Shown here one piece after another: positions 9,040-17,299 of a stretch of 38,682 nt of DNA (position 1 is its first letter; each line of letters starts with the position of its first letter). Under the pieces are notes generated by a model. That model searched no databases. It was given only the letters and a program-made list of their open reading frames with translations, and was not told the DNA's origin. Origin of the DNA: Bacillus salipaludis (GTDB lineage: Bacteria; Bacillota; Bacilli; Bacillales_B; DSM-18226); assembly GCF_004358205.1 (NCBI RefSeq), contig NZ_SMYO01000028.1:1-38682 (forward strand), given 5' to 3'. A program made the position numbers and the translations under genes.

Positions 9040-10397
9040 TACAAGATAAAGAAATGATGACAAAAGATACCGTATTAAAAATCGTGAAAGAGAAAAACAT
9101 CGAATTCATCCGTGTTGAGTTTCTCGATTATGCCGGCATCACCCGCGGCCGGACGATTCGTCCGCTTCAACTAAAAGATGCAATGGAAAAGGGAATCAAT
9201 TTTAGTACGGCGATTATGAGCTTCGATGTGTTTGATGAATATATTCCGAACCCGGCATTTGGGGCAAACGATGGGGACTTCTTTGCCATCCCGGATCCAC
9301 AAACCTTTGCCATCCTTCCCTATCGAAAAAACACAGCCCGGATGCTTTGTGATTTAGTCGATATCAACGGGGAACCATGGCATGGCTGCCCAAGAAGTGC
9401 TTTAAAACGGCTTCTCAATGAGGTCGAAACCCTTCTTGGCGGAAAAATGAATATGGCTTTTGAACAAGAAGCTTATTTATTAAAAGAAGTCGACGGTCAA
9501 CTCGTACCCGCCGACAATAGCCATTGTTTTTCGATCGAAGGAGCAGATATTCAGGAGGATTTCATTCAAGACTTTGTGTACGCCCTTGACGCAATGGGTG
9601 TTGAAACCGAGCAATTATCAAGTGAATATGGCCCCGGCCAGCTTGAAATCAATTTAAAATATACAAATGCCTTAAAAGCCGCTGACGATCAGGTTACGTT
9701 CATGCATCTATATAAGCAAATTGCCCGTGACAAAGGATTAATAGGCACCCTAATGCCAAAGCCATTTCAAAACCATGCCGGCAGTGGTCTCCATGTTCAT
9801 ATTAGTTTATTTGATGAAGGTGAGAATCTTTTTGAAGACTCCACGGATCAACGCGGTTTGGATATGTCCGAAAAAGCCTACCACTTTATTGGCGGACTGT
9901 TAAAGCATGCCTCTTCGCTTATCGCGATTGGTGCTCCAAGTATTAACTCATACAAGCGGATGCAACCTGGATCCTTTGCGCCTGCACATATTTGTTATGG
10001 TTCAGGAAACCGTTCGGTATTAGTGCGGATTCCTGAAAAAAGAAGGACAAGACGCTTCGAATTCAGGGGCGCTGATGGGACTTGTAATCCGTATCTGCTT
10101 GCCGCCTGCCTTGTGGCAGCAGGTCTTCGCGGAATTCAGAATCAACTTGACCCAGGTGAGCCAGTTGAGTTTGATGTGAGCACGGTAAGTGAATACCAAT
10201 TGAAAGAAAGAGGCATCAAATGGGTACCAAGAAGCCTAAATGAAGCCATTAACGCCTTAGCCGAAGATTCAGTCCTAGCACAAACCATCGGCCGCACCAT
10301 CTGGGAAGAGTTTATCAATATCAAGAGAACCGAATGGGACAAGTATTCAAAATATGTAAGTGATTGGGAAAGGAACCTGTTTGCATCGCGGTTTTAA
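9033..10397 (+). CDS. Glutamine-synthetase-like gamma-glutamyl ligase
   Basis: The 454-residue protein has the full GS fold signatures: an N-terminal beta-grasp region with EFLDYAGITRGR, then EQEAY and EYGPGQLEINLKY (metal-binding glutamates), NHAGSGLHVHISL (ATP/metal His), NSYKRMQPGSFAP, NRSVLVRIP and RRFEFRGADGTCNPYL. It is closer to the PuuA/IpuC/FluG class of amine-specific gamma-glutamyl ligases than to housekeeping GlnA, judging from its EFRGADGT block and its catabolic context. The probable reaction is ATP-dependent joining of glutamate to an amine. ATG 9033 overlaps the M20 gene stop, with GAGGGG at 9019-9024. It is the last gene of the operon and is followed by a terminator. Confidence 0.85.
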   Translation: MLVQDKEMMTKDTVLKIVKEKNIEFIRVEFLDYAGITRGRTIRPLQLKDAMEKGINFSTAIMSFDVFDEYIPNPAFGANDGDFFAIPDPQTFAILPYRKNTARMLCDLVDINGEPWHGCPRSALKRLLNEVETLLGGKMNMAFEQEAYLLKEVDGQLVPADNSHCFSIEGADIQEDFIQDFVYALDAMGVETEQLSSEYGPGQLEINLKYTNALKAADDQVTFMHLYKQIARDKGLIGTLMPKPFQNHAGSGLHVHISLFDEGENLFEDSTDQRGLDMSEKAYHFIGGLLKHASSLIAIGAPSINSYKRMQPGSFAPAHICYGSGNRSVLVRIPEKRRTRRFEFRGADGTCNPYLLAACLVAAGLRGIQNQLDPGEPVEFDVSTVSEYQLKERGIKWVPRSLNEAINALAEDSVLAQTIGRTIWEEFINIKRTEWDKYSKYVSDWERNLFASRF

Positions 10398-10408
10398 CCA
10401 ATTGATCG

Positions 10409-10440
10409 AGGAGCATGATGTTTTCATGCTTCCTTTTTTA
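10409..10440 (+). terminator. Rho-independent terminator of the sigma-54 operon
   Basis: AGCATGA (10412-10418) and TCATGCT (10424-10430) form a stem extended by GG/CC pairs with one bulge, followed by CCTTTTTTA. It lies 15 bases after the GS-like gene stop. Confidence 0.8.
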
Positions 10441-10460
10441 TTGGAGATTTCCATTCAAAT

Positions 10461-10604
10461 TGTCGATAAAATCGCAATTTGTGTTGATATCCAGCGAAAA
10501 AGTGTTGATATAATCCGAATCTATGTCGATATACTCTATAAAAGTGTTGATAAAATCAAAATTTGTGTTGATATCCCCCCAAAATGAGTTGATAAAACGA
10601 CTCG
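10461..10604 (+). repeat. 21-bp-phased intergenic repeat, copy A (7 units)
   Basis: The GATA core occurs at 10465, 10486, 10507, 10528, 10549, 10570 and 10591, exactly 21 bp each time. Units start TGTTGAT or TGTCGAT and alternate between an AATC-type and a CC-type tail (CTC in the fourth unit), giving a 42-bp super-period. Because 21 is a multiple of three, a reading frame runs through it and encodes degenerate VDI heptads, but there is no ribosome site, so I do not call a gene. The array sits just downstream of the operon terminator. See copies B-E. Confidence 0.85.
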
Positions 10605-10699
10605 AATGCACGGGAATAGAAATTTAGATAAACTTATGAAACAATAACTCTATATTTTACGTATAAGTTAATGTCAAAATGATTTTAATGAAAGGAAAA

Positions 10700-11260
<561 letters not shown>

Positions 11261-11302
11261 AATAAACGATAAGCAGGAAGTTTTATAATAGGAGGTGCTT
11301 TT

Positions 11303-12403
11303 TTGAAAAAAAGCGTGAAGAAATCCTCTTGGGGCATATTGGGCACATTAGGATTACTATTACTCGGCAAACTAAAATATCTTTTGGTCGCTTTTAAAAT
11401 TCTTAAACTCCAAACACTGATCAGCATGTTCATAACGCTTGGAACATACGCCTTAATTTTTGGCTGGAAGTTTGCCGCAGCCCTCGTCTACCTGCTGTTT
11501 GTTCATGAGATGGGACATTTATATGCGGCCAAAAAGCTAAAACTGTCCGTCAGCCCGGCCGTATTTATTCCCTTTATCGGTGCAGCGATTGGACTAAAGG
11601 AAATGCCAAAAAGCGCAAAAGATGAAGGATACTTGGCTTACATGGGACCCCTTTTTGGATTATTATCCTTTTTGCCTGCCATTCCCTTATACTTTCTCAC
11701 ACACGAACCATTTTGGGCGCTTTGCATCATTTTAGGCGGGACCATTAATTTATTTAATTTAATCCCGATCACACCATTAGATGGCGGAAGAATCGCCGCC
11801 GGAATCAGCACCAAGCTTTGGGGCTTAGGGATTGTGTTGTTAGTGGCATTTTCGATTAAGTTAGGAAGCTTTATAGGCTTTTTGATTGTCATCTTGGGTT
11901 CGATTGAATGGTACAAAACCTATAAAAAACAAAAGAATCTCAATTCCAGCAAAGAAGAAGCCGAAAAACTTGGTCTCCTATTAAACAAATTAAAGCAAAC
12001 ATCGAACCATGTAGGATCCATTCAACCGATTCTGAAAGAAGTAAATTGGAACATGTCTCAACCGGAAGTGAAAAATGCTTTTGATACACTGGTGTCTGAA
12101 ATTGAAAAAATGAGCAAGAATTTTTACCTTCAGCAATTATCCGGTGTCCCTAATCTAAGCGAAGAAGCGCAAAACGAAAATGAACAAGTGATTCAACAAA
12201 CGCTAATCCAATTCGAAAAAGTCATAGAAGAGTATAAAAAAGATGTACAAATAACGGAAACCTATTACAAAACAGATAAGAAAACGAAGTGGCAATTATT
12301 TTTAATCTATCTTGGTTTAATCGTTGCCCTGTCAATTAGTTATTTTTTTGGAAACGAAATTCTTATGAACCATCCGGAAATACGAAATGCCTTGAACCGT
12401 TAA
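11303..12403 (+). CDS. M50-family (site-2-protease-like) membrane metalloprotease with C-terminal extension
   Basis: The 366-residue protein has the two S2P signatures. HEMGH in a membrane helix (around residue 69) is the zinc-binding HExxH. NLIPITPLDGGRI (around 155) provides the third ligand. Three to four helices follow to about residue 205, then a charged, probably coiled-coil domain of about 120 residues, and a final membrane helix near 333-352. The C-terminal extension is not part of standard SpoIVFB or RseP, so this is not either of those. The substrate is unknown. It starts at TTG 11303 with AGGAGGT at 11290-11296, and ends at a bidirectional terminator. Confidence 0.85.
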   Translation: MKKSVKKSSWGILGTLGLLLLGKLKYLLVAFKILKLQTLISMFITLGTYALIFGWKFAAALVYLLFVHEMGHLYAAKKLKLSVSPAVFIPFIGAAIGLKEMPKSAKDEGYLAYMGPLFGLLSFLPAIPLYFLTHEPFWALCIILGGTINLFNLIPITPLDGGRIAAGISTKLWGLGIVLLVAFSIKLGSFIGFLIVILGSIEWYKTYKKQKNLNSSKEEAEKLGLLLNKLKQTSNHVGSIQPILKEVNWNMSQPEVKNAFDTLVSEIEKMSKNFYLQQLSGVPNLSEEAQNENEQVIQQTLIQFEKVIEEYKKDVQITETYYKTDKKTKWQLFLIYLGLIVALSISYFFGNEILMNHPEIRNALNR

Positions 12404-12442
12404 AAAACAGGTCAGCCCCACGGGTGTCTGACCTATTTTTTC
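12403..12442. terminator. Bidirectional rho-independent terminator
   Basis: AGGTCAG (12409-12415) pairs with CTGACCT (12428-12434). A T-run follows on the plus strand and TAAAAAA precedes it, giving a T-run on the minus strand. It serves the convergent M50 protease gene (plus) and the small membrane protein gene (minus). Confidence 0.85.
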
Positions 12443-12446
12443 AAAA

Positions 12447-12917
12447 TCATTTCGCATAATCCCAAACAATCCTCCATTCACCCTTTTCCTTTAAAACAAA
12501 TACATTTTGGTGAATATCAAAATTGCCAAATTTCCCTTTGAAGCTTTGGACGACGGGGACCTTATAGACATGCTGGAACGATGGCCCTTTTTGCGACATC
12601 TGCCATTTCCCCAATTCCTCCGGGCTGCCGACCTTATACGTGAAAGTATCCACTCCAAAGTCATTCATAAACACATGCGCTCGCGTCTGAATATAATTAC
12701 TTTTATTGAACTTCTCTTTCATCGATGAATGAAACAACCCCCACGAACCGGCAAAATCGCTATCCTGCTCGTAATGATAAAAATCCTCTACCACCCCTTT
12801 TACCTGGCTATCCTCTGAAGAAAAACTCCAGCGAATCACCTGAAAAACAACAAACACACCCACAACCAGCAAAGCTCCAACAACAATCCTTCTAAATTGA
12901 GCGGATCTTCTATACAT
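12447..12917 (-). CDS. Small membrane-anchored extracytoplasmic protein, function unknown
   Basis: The 156-residue protein has a short basic N-terminus and one hydrophobic helix (residues 11-29), followed by a soluble domain with alternating helix and strand character (VVEDFYHYEQ, SWGLFHSSMKEKF, GEWRIVWDY at the end). The pattern resembles NTF2-like or DUF4878-type lumazine-binding-fold domains that sit outside the membrane, but no Cys lipobox is present. I cannot assign a function. AAAGGAG lies seven bases before ATG 12917. It converges on the M50 protease gene and shares its terminator. Confidence 0.7.
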   Translation of the reverse strand: MYRRSAQFRRIVVGALLVVGVFVVFQVIRWSFSSEDSQVKGVVEDFYHYEQDSDFAGSWGLFHSSMKEKFNKSNYIQTRAHVFMNDFGVDTFTYKVGSPEELGKWQMSQKGPSFQHVYKVPVVQSFKGKFGNFDIHQNVFVLKEKGEWRIVWDYAK

Positions 12918-13084
12918 GAAAATCTCCTTTTAAAAAACTAATCAATCTAGAATATGCACCAACCTGTCCTGATAGTATAATTTCCATGGAACGACACCCT
13001 TCCCCTTTTTCATGTTTAACCAAACGTTTGATTAGAAACGATACAATACTTGCTAAACAAGACCTTCCATCTTTAAAACAATGG

Positions 13085-13265
13085 CTGTGTTAAAGGACAC
13101 TGTTAATTTTTAAACAGCGTTGATTGGAGCGGAAGGCACGAAGACTCCTGTGGGAGTACGGGACAGGGGAGACCCCGCAGGAGAGAAGCGACGAGGAGGC
13201 TCCCCGAACCGCCCACGAACCGCTTGTGCCTGGAGCGGAAATCAACAACCAGGTTTAACAGAGCC
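13085..13265. repeat. Bacillaceae-type GC-rich intergenic repeat element
   Basis: The block from about 13085 to 13265 is far more GC-rich than its surroundings. It contains GGAGCGGAAGGCACGAAGAC, CTCCTGTGGG...CCCGCAGGAG (internal inverted repeat) and TGGAGCGGAAATCAAC. Outer ends are inverted: GTTGATT near 13119 against AATCAAC near 13240, and TGTTAAA near 13088 against TTTAACA near 13254. I recognise this as a repeat seen at many intergenic sites in Bacillus genomes. Only one copy is in this window. The rest of 12918-13301 shows no gene. Confidence 0.75.
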
Positions 13266-13301
13266 AAAACCCTAAAAAAATTGTCGAGAACTGGAACAAA
13301 T

Positions 13302-13332
13302 AAAAAAGGAGAAGTGCCTCAAACACCTCTCC
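13302..13332 (-). terminator. Rho-independent terminator of the RelA/SpoT-domain gene
   Basis: On the minus strand, GGAGAGGTG and the partly complementary CACTTCTCC form a hairpin with a short loop, followed by TTTTTT (13302-13307). It is ten bases past the stop of the synthetase gene. Confidence 0.8.
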
Positions 13333-13341
13333 AAAACAAGA

Positions 13342-14421
13342 TTATTGTTTCGTTGTATCCAGCCCCCGAAGCAGCGGATTATGGAGTTTCAACTGATCAG
13401 AAGTCAATTGAATCTTCTCCACTTCTTTTACCGTGTTCACATAATCTCCACCCTCGACAACAGGCAAAGTCCCTCCATCCGCTCCCTTGCCTGCAAGAGA
13501 AAAATCATAATAGGTCAATTTCTTTTGTGAGTCTTCCAAAGACTTTATTTTTTTTCGTAAAGAATTTAAATCCTCTTCTTGAATCTCCTTCTTATGGTAA
13601 ACTTCCTCCAGCTCATTTTTTAACTCCTTTAACTCATTACTGAGATCATGAATAATCCCTTCCTGTTTCCTTCTCTCCTCCAAAAGATCATGCAAATTCG
13701 TTTTCGTTTCCCGAATCGAATTAACCATTTCATCAGCATTACCCGCCAACCGGTTTAATACCATCAATTGCTTCGTCAATAACTCATTCTCCAAATCATA
13801 CGGATAGCGGAGCTGATGGTCAACTTCACTCCAGCCCTCTTCAAAAATCGTCCGTACTTGAATCTCGGCAATCGTCATTTCCTTCGTAATTTGGCTCTCA
13901 ATCAAATAATGCCACGAACGGTATCCGGCCGGATGTTCTTCAAAGTCAAAATGCTCGCTGTACTTTCGAATCTCGGCATCATTATAATCCCCTTTACGAA
14001 AATAAATCTTCGCCCGCTCATGGAGATTCCATGTATCTCTTATTTTTTCATCGATATGAATCGCTTGATCCTTATATAAATGGAGAACGCGAATTCCTAG
14101 TAAATCCGTTACCTCTGTTCTGTAATTCCCCACGGTAATTTTATAATCCCGATTTAACTTCTTTTTGCTAATCGTCTTCCGTATGATTTTTTCCACTAAA
14201 TGCTCTGGGTCCTTCACCCGTGTCCGAACTGAATGAACATCCGGATGACTTTGAAGAATGGATAGCAAGGGAGAAGTGGCTGCCTTTAAGGTAGGGATAA
14301 ACTCCAGAAAATCTTGGTAGATCTGAATAACCTCCGACCAAACAAGGCCAGCCTCATTGAATTCTCCTTCATCAATATTATAAGATTTGAAAAACGGTTG
14401 CTGCTGGTTTTCTAAAGACAT
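13342..14421 (-). CDS. Free-standing RelA/SpoT-domain (p)ppGpp synthetase-like protein with coiled-coil tail
   Basis: The roughly 359-residue protein carries an intact-looking alarmone synthetase domain at about residues 50-210. It has RVKDPEHLVEKIIRK (nucleotide-binding basic motif), TDLLGIRVL with the metal-binding Asp, AGYRSWHYLIE (stacking Tyr), and AEIQVRTIFEEGWSEVDH with the catalytic Glu. There is no HD hydrolase domain and no TGS/ACT regulatory domain. A long charged coiled coil (about 235-300) and a conserved-looking tail follow. It is longer than the usual small alarmone synthetases (about 210 residues). A TTG at 14460 is possible, but AAAAGGGG lies eight bases before ATG 14421. No adjacent antitoxin-like gene is seen. 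Expected product is ppGpp, pppGpp or pGpp, though toxic relatives that make other pyrophosphorylated products exist. Confidence 0.85.
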   Translation of the reverse strand: MSLENQQQPFFKSYNIDEGEFNEAGLVWSEVIQIYQDFLEFIPTLKAATSPLLSILQSHPDVHSVRTRVKDPEHLVEKIIRKTISKKKLNRDYKITVGNYRTEVTDLLGIRVLHLYKDQAIHIDEKIRDTWNLHERAKIYFRKGDYNDAEIRKYSEHFDFEEHPAGYRSWHYLIESQITKEMTIAEIQVRTIFEEGWSEVDHQLRYPYDLENELLTKQLMVLNRLAGNADEMVNSIRETKTNLHDLLEERRKQEGIIHDLSNELKELKNELEEVYHKKEIQEEDLNSLRKKIKSLEDSQKKLTYYDFSLAGKGADGGTLPVVEGGDYVNTVKEVEKIQLTSDQLKLHNPLLRGLDTTKQ

Positions 14422-14533
14422 ATGCATTTCCCCTTTTAACGCCAATTTTCCCACCAACAAACTCTATAATGCTCTATTCTTCCTGTTGTTCTAAGGAAAT
14501 ATTAGCCAAATCAAAATAGATTCAAAATATTTT

Positions 14534-14564
14534 TGATTAAAATTTCGCCTTCTAATTCATACTA
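14534..14564 (+). promoter_or_regulatory. Sigma-G-type forespore promoter of the ger operon
   Basis: TGATTA (14534-14539) and CATACTA (14558-14564) are separated by 18 bases. This matches the sigma-G pattern (TGMATA, then CATWMTA) expected for germination-receptor operons. The start would be near 14572, 50 bases before ATG 14622. Confidence 0.7.
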
Positions 14565-14621
14565 AAACAGATAAAAAATGGGATTTCAACTGATTGAATC
14601 CGATAACTGGAGAAATGGACT

Positions 14622-16181
14622 ATGTTTTTTGGAAAAAAACGATTACAAAAGAACATGGAACAAAACAACCACCAGGGCATAGACACAAAAATCCATCACC
14701 AAAGGTCCTTATCCATTTGTTTAACCGAAAACATCGAACGCCTGCAATCCATCTACACGGATTGCTCCGATATCATTTTTCGTCCTTTTTTGATTGGTAA
14801 CAAAACGAATGCCGCTCTAATTTATGTGGACGGGATGGCAAATACCGAAGAAATTGATCAGCATGTCCTTCACCCCTTAATGGGACAGGAAACGGATCCA
14901 GATGTACAATCTATTCTTAAAAAAAAGCTAACGATTTCAGGTGTAAATGAGGTTAGAACCTTCAATGATGTCGTAAAAGAGGTCTCATCAGGAAACCCGG
15001 TTGTTTTAATCGATCAGCAAACAGCGGGATTCTCTACCGGACTATCCAAATGGGAGCAACGTTCGATTCAGGAACCAACTGCTGAAACCGTCGTTCGCGG
15101 TCCAAGAGATGGCTTTATCGAAACAATCAGTACCAATATTGTGCTGATCCGCAGAAAAATCAAGAGCCCAAACCTTAAAACGAAAACCATTCAAGTAGGA
15201 AGATATAGCCAAACAAAAGTCGTCATCCTGTATATGGAAGGGCTTGCGGATCAAAAAATCATTGAAGAGGTCCAAAAACGTTTAACCCGGATCGATATTG
15301 ATGGGATTTTAGAAAGTGGATACCTTGAGGAATTTATAAAGGATTATCCTTATTCCCCTTTCCCACAAGTATTAAATACCGAACGGCCCGATGTTACGGC
15401 AGCAGGTCTGCTGGAAGGAAATGTGGTTATTTTAACAGATGGCACACCTTTCGCCCTGATTGCCCCCACTACCTTCTATTCCTTGCTGCAATCGGCAGAG
15501 GATTATTATGAAGGATTTATCAGCGGCACATTGATTCGCTGGCTTCGTTATATCTTTTTATTAATTGCTTTGCTGCTTCCTTCTGTCTATGTGGCCATTC
15601 TTACGTACCATCAAGAAATGATTCCTACCTCACTTTTGATCAGTGTTGCCAAGTCTCGGGAGCAAATTCCATTTCCAGCCCTTATCGAAGCACTCCTGAT
15701 GGAAATTACCTTTGAAGCCTTAAGAGAAGCAGGAATTCGTCTACCTAAGAATATTGGTTCGGCGATCAGCATTGTCGGAGCGTTGGTCATCGGTCAAGCA
15801 GCGGTTTCCGCGGGTCTCGTATCTGCACCAATGGTCATCGTAGTGGCGATTACAGGGATTTCATCCTTTTTAATCCCACGTTACAGTGCCTCGATCGCCC
15901 TAAGAATTCTTCGTTTCCCGATTATGTTTCTAGCCGGGACACTCGGACTCGTAGGAATTATGCTTGCGCTTCTTACCATTATTGTTCATATGTGTACCAT
16001 CCGTTCCTTTGGCATTCCCTATCTTCAGCCAATGGCACCGATGAAAAAATCCGATATGAAGGATATTTTAATCAGAGCTCCATGGTGGTCGCTAAAAAAA
16101 CGCCCAAACTGGAGCAGTGAATATAATCAATTTCGACAGTCAAGCAACCAAAAACCTTCTCCTAACAATGAAAACGAATAA
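14622..16181 (+). CDS. Spore germination receptor A subunit (GerA/GerKA family)
   Basis: The 519-residue protein has the GerA-family layout: a soluble N-terminal region of about 300 residues with VVRGPRDGFIETISTNIVLIRRKI and RPDVTAAGLLEGNVVILTDG, then about five or six membrane helices (from RWLRYIFLLIALLLPS to the end of IVHMCTIRSFGIPYLQP) and a short cytoplasmic tail. The family forms the nutrient-sensing A subunit of germinant receptors in the spore inner membrane. GGAG precedes ATG 14622. It is the first gene of a four-gene operon with a sigma-G promoter. Which receptor it belongs to (GerA, GerB, GerK or another paralogue) and its germinant are not determinable. Confidence 0.95.
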   Translation: MFFGKKRLQKNMEQNNHQGIDTKIHHQRSLSICLTENIERLQSIYTDCSDIIFRPFLIGNKTNAALIYVDGMANTEEIDQHVLHPLMGQETDPDVQSILKKKLTISGVNEVRTFNDVVKEVSSGNPVVLIDQQTAGFSTGLSKWEQRSIQEPTAETVVRGPRDGFIETISTNIVLIRRKIKSPNLKTKTIQVGRYSQTKVVILYMEGLADQKIIEEVQKRLTRIDIDGILESGYLEEFIKDYPYSPFPQVLNTERPDVTAAGLLEGNVVILTDGTPFALIAPTTFYSLLQSAEDYYEGFISGTLIRWLRYIFLLIALLLPSVYVAILTYHQEMIPTSLLISVAKSREQIPFPALIEALLMEITFEALREAGIRLPKNIGSAISIVGALVIGQAAVSAGLVSAPMVIVVAITGISSFLIPRYSASIALRILRFPIMFLAGTLGLVGIMLALLTIIVHMCTIRSFGIPYLQPMAPMKKSDMKDILIRAPWWSLKKRPNWSSEYNQFRQSSNQKPSPNNENE

Positions 16182-16194
16182 GAGTGGATGAGAC

Positions 16195-17295
16195 ATGATC
16201 GAACGCGGAAAAATTTCACCAACCCAAATGGCTCTCATGATGAACCCGGCTATTTCAGCGACGGTTCTCCTTCTCGTACCCGCTATCACGGCAAAAATAG
16301 CGCATCAAGACTTATGGCTGTCACCCATTTGGGCCTCCGTTATTGGTTTTTTAGTCCTTTTTGTCGCCCATCAATTGAACAAGCTTTATCCAACAGATAC
16401 CATCATTGAATATAGTGAACAGATCCTCGGGAAATTTTTCGGAAAAGTAGTCGGAGCCATTTTCCTTCTTTTTTATATGCACATAACCGGCATCATCGTT
16501 CGGGAATATGGGGAATTTGTCTCCGGGACCTTCCTGCATCAAACGCCCATGGTCATTATCATTGGAACAATGGTCCTAGTTTGTTCCTTTGCGGTTATGG
16601 GGGGAATCGAAGTCATTGGAAGGGCAGCCGAAATGATTGTCCCGTTTGTGACTCTTTTGTATCTATTAATTTTCGTCATGCTGATTAAGGATTTAGAAAT
16701 AAAAAATATGTTTCCCATTATGGAAAAAGGAATCAAACCTTCTTTAATGGGCTCCATCGTCCCACAAAGCTGGTTTAGCGAATTCATCCTTGTCTCGTTT
16801 TTCTTACCATATTTGTCAGAAAGGTCTAAAGGAATGAAGTGGGGAATGATTTCAGTCGGCAGCGTTTTATTTTTAATGGTACTAACGAATATCATGAATC
16901 TAATGCTGTTTGGAAATTTGACCTCTCACTTAACCTATCCGGTCATGGTGGCCGCCCGCTATATTAGCATTTCCGACTTTCTGGAGCATTTAGAGTCGAT
17001 TGTCATGGCAATTTGGATTGCAGGAACCTTTATTAAAATTACCGTTTTCTACTATATCCTTACACTTGGCACAGCTCAATGGCTTAAGCTTTCTGATTTT
17101 CGTCCCATCGTTTTACCCATTGGCTTCTTGGTCATCCTTTGTGGGATATGGTCGGCCAGTGATTTACAGGAACTGTCCCACTTTCTTGCAACCTCAGGGG
17201 CGTTTTATATTCTATCGATTCAAGTGGTGATTCCACTTCTATTATGGCTCATTGCCATTATTCGAATGAAAGCTCAACAACGGAAAGGATCTTAA
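16195..17295 (+). CDS. Spore germination receptor B subunit (GerAB/GerKB family)
   Basis: The 366-residue integral membrane protein has about ten helices and belongs to the endospore-germination permease branch of the APC superfamily. It begins with the typical ISPTQMALMMNPAISATVLL. The B subunit is thought to bind the germinant. It starts 13 bases after the A-subunit stop, with GTGGATGAG as ribosome site, and is followed four bases later by the C-subunit gene. Confidence 0.93.
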   Translation: MIERGKISPTQMALMMNPAISATVLLLVPAITAKIAHQDLWLSPIWASVIGFLVLFVAHQLNKLYPTDTIIEYSEQILGKFFGKVVGAIFLLFYMHITGIIVREYGEFVSGTFLHQTPMVIIIGTMVLVCSFAVMGGIEVIGRAAEMIVPFVTLLYLLIFVMLIKDLEIKNMFPIMEKGIKPSLMGSIVPQSWFSEFILVSFFLPYLSERSKGMKWGMISVGSVLFLMVLTNIMNLMLFGNLTSHLTYPVMVAARYISISDFLEHLESIVMAIWIAGTFIKITVFYYILTLGTAQWLKLSDFRPIVLPIGFLVILCGIWSASDLQELSHFLATSGAFYILSIQVVIPLLLWLIAIIRMKAQQRKGS

Positions 17296-17299
17296 CAGA

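Noticed and set aside
10360..10587. Open frame through repeat copy A encoding VDI heptads
   Set aside because: It has no ribosome site and starts inside the GS-like gene. The frame exists only because 21 is a multiple of three.
13021..13030. CAAACGTTTG palindrome as an operator
   Set aside because: A single ten-base palindrome with no partner site and no adjacent regulator is not enough to call.
13224..13643. Plus-strand open frame of 139 codons
   Set aside because: It is antisense to the RelA/SpoT-domain gene and begins in a repeat. The opposite frame has full family motifs.
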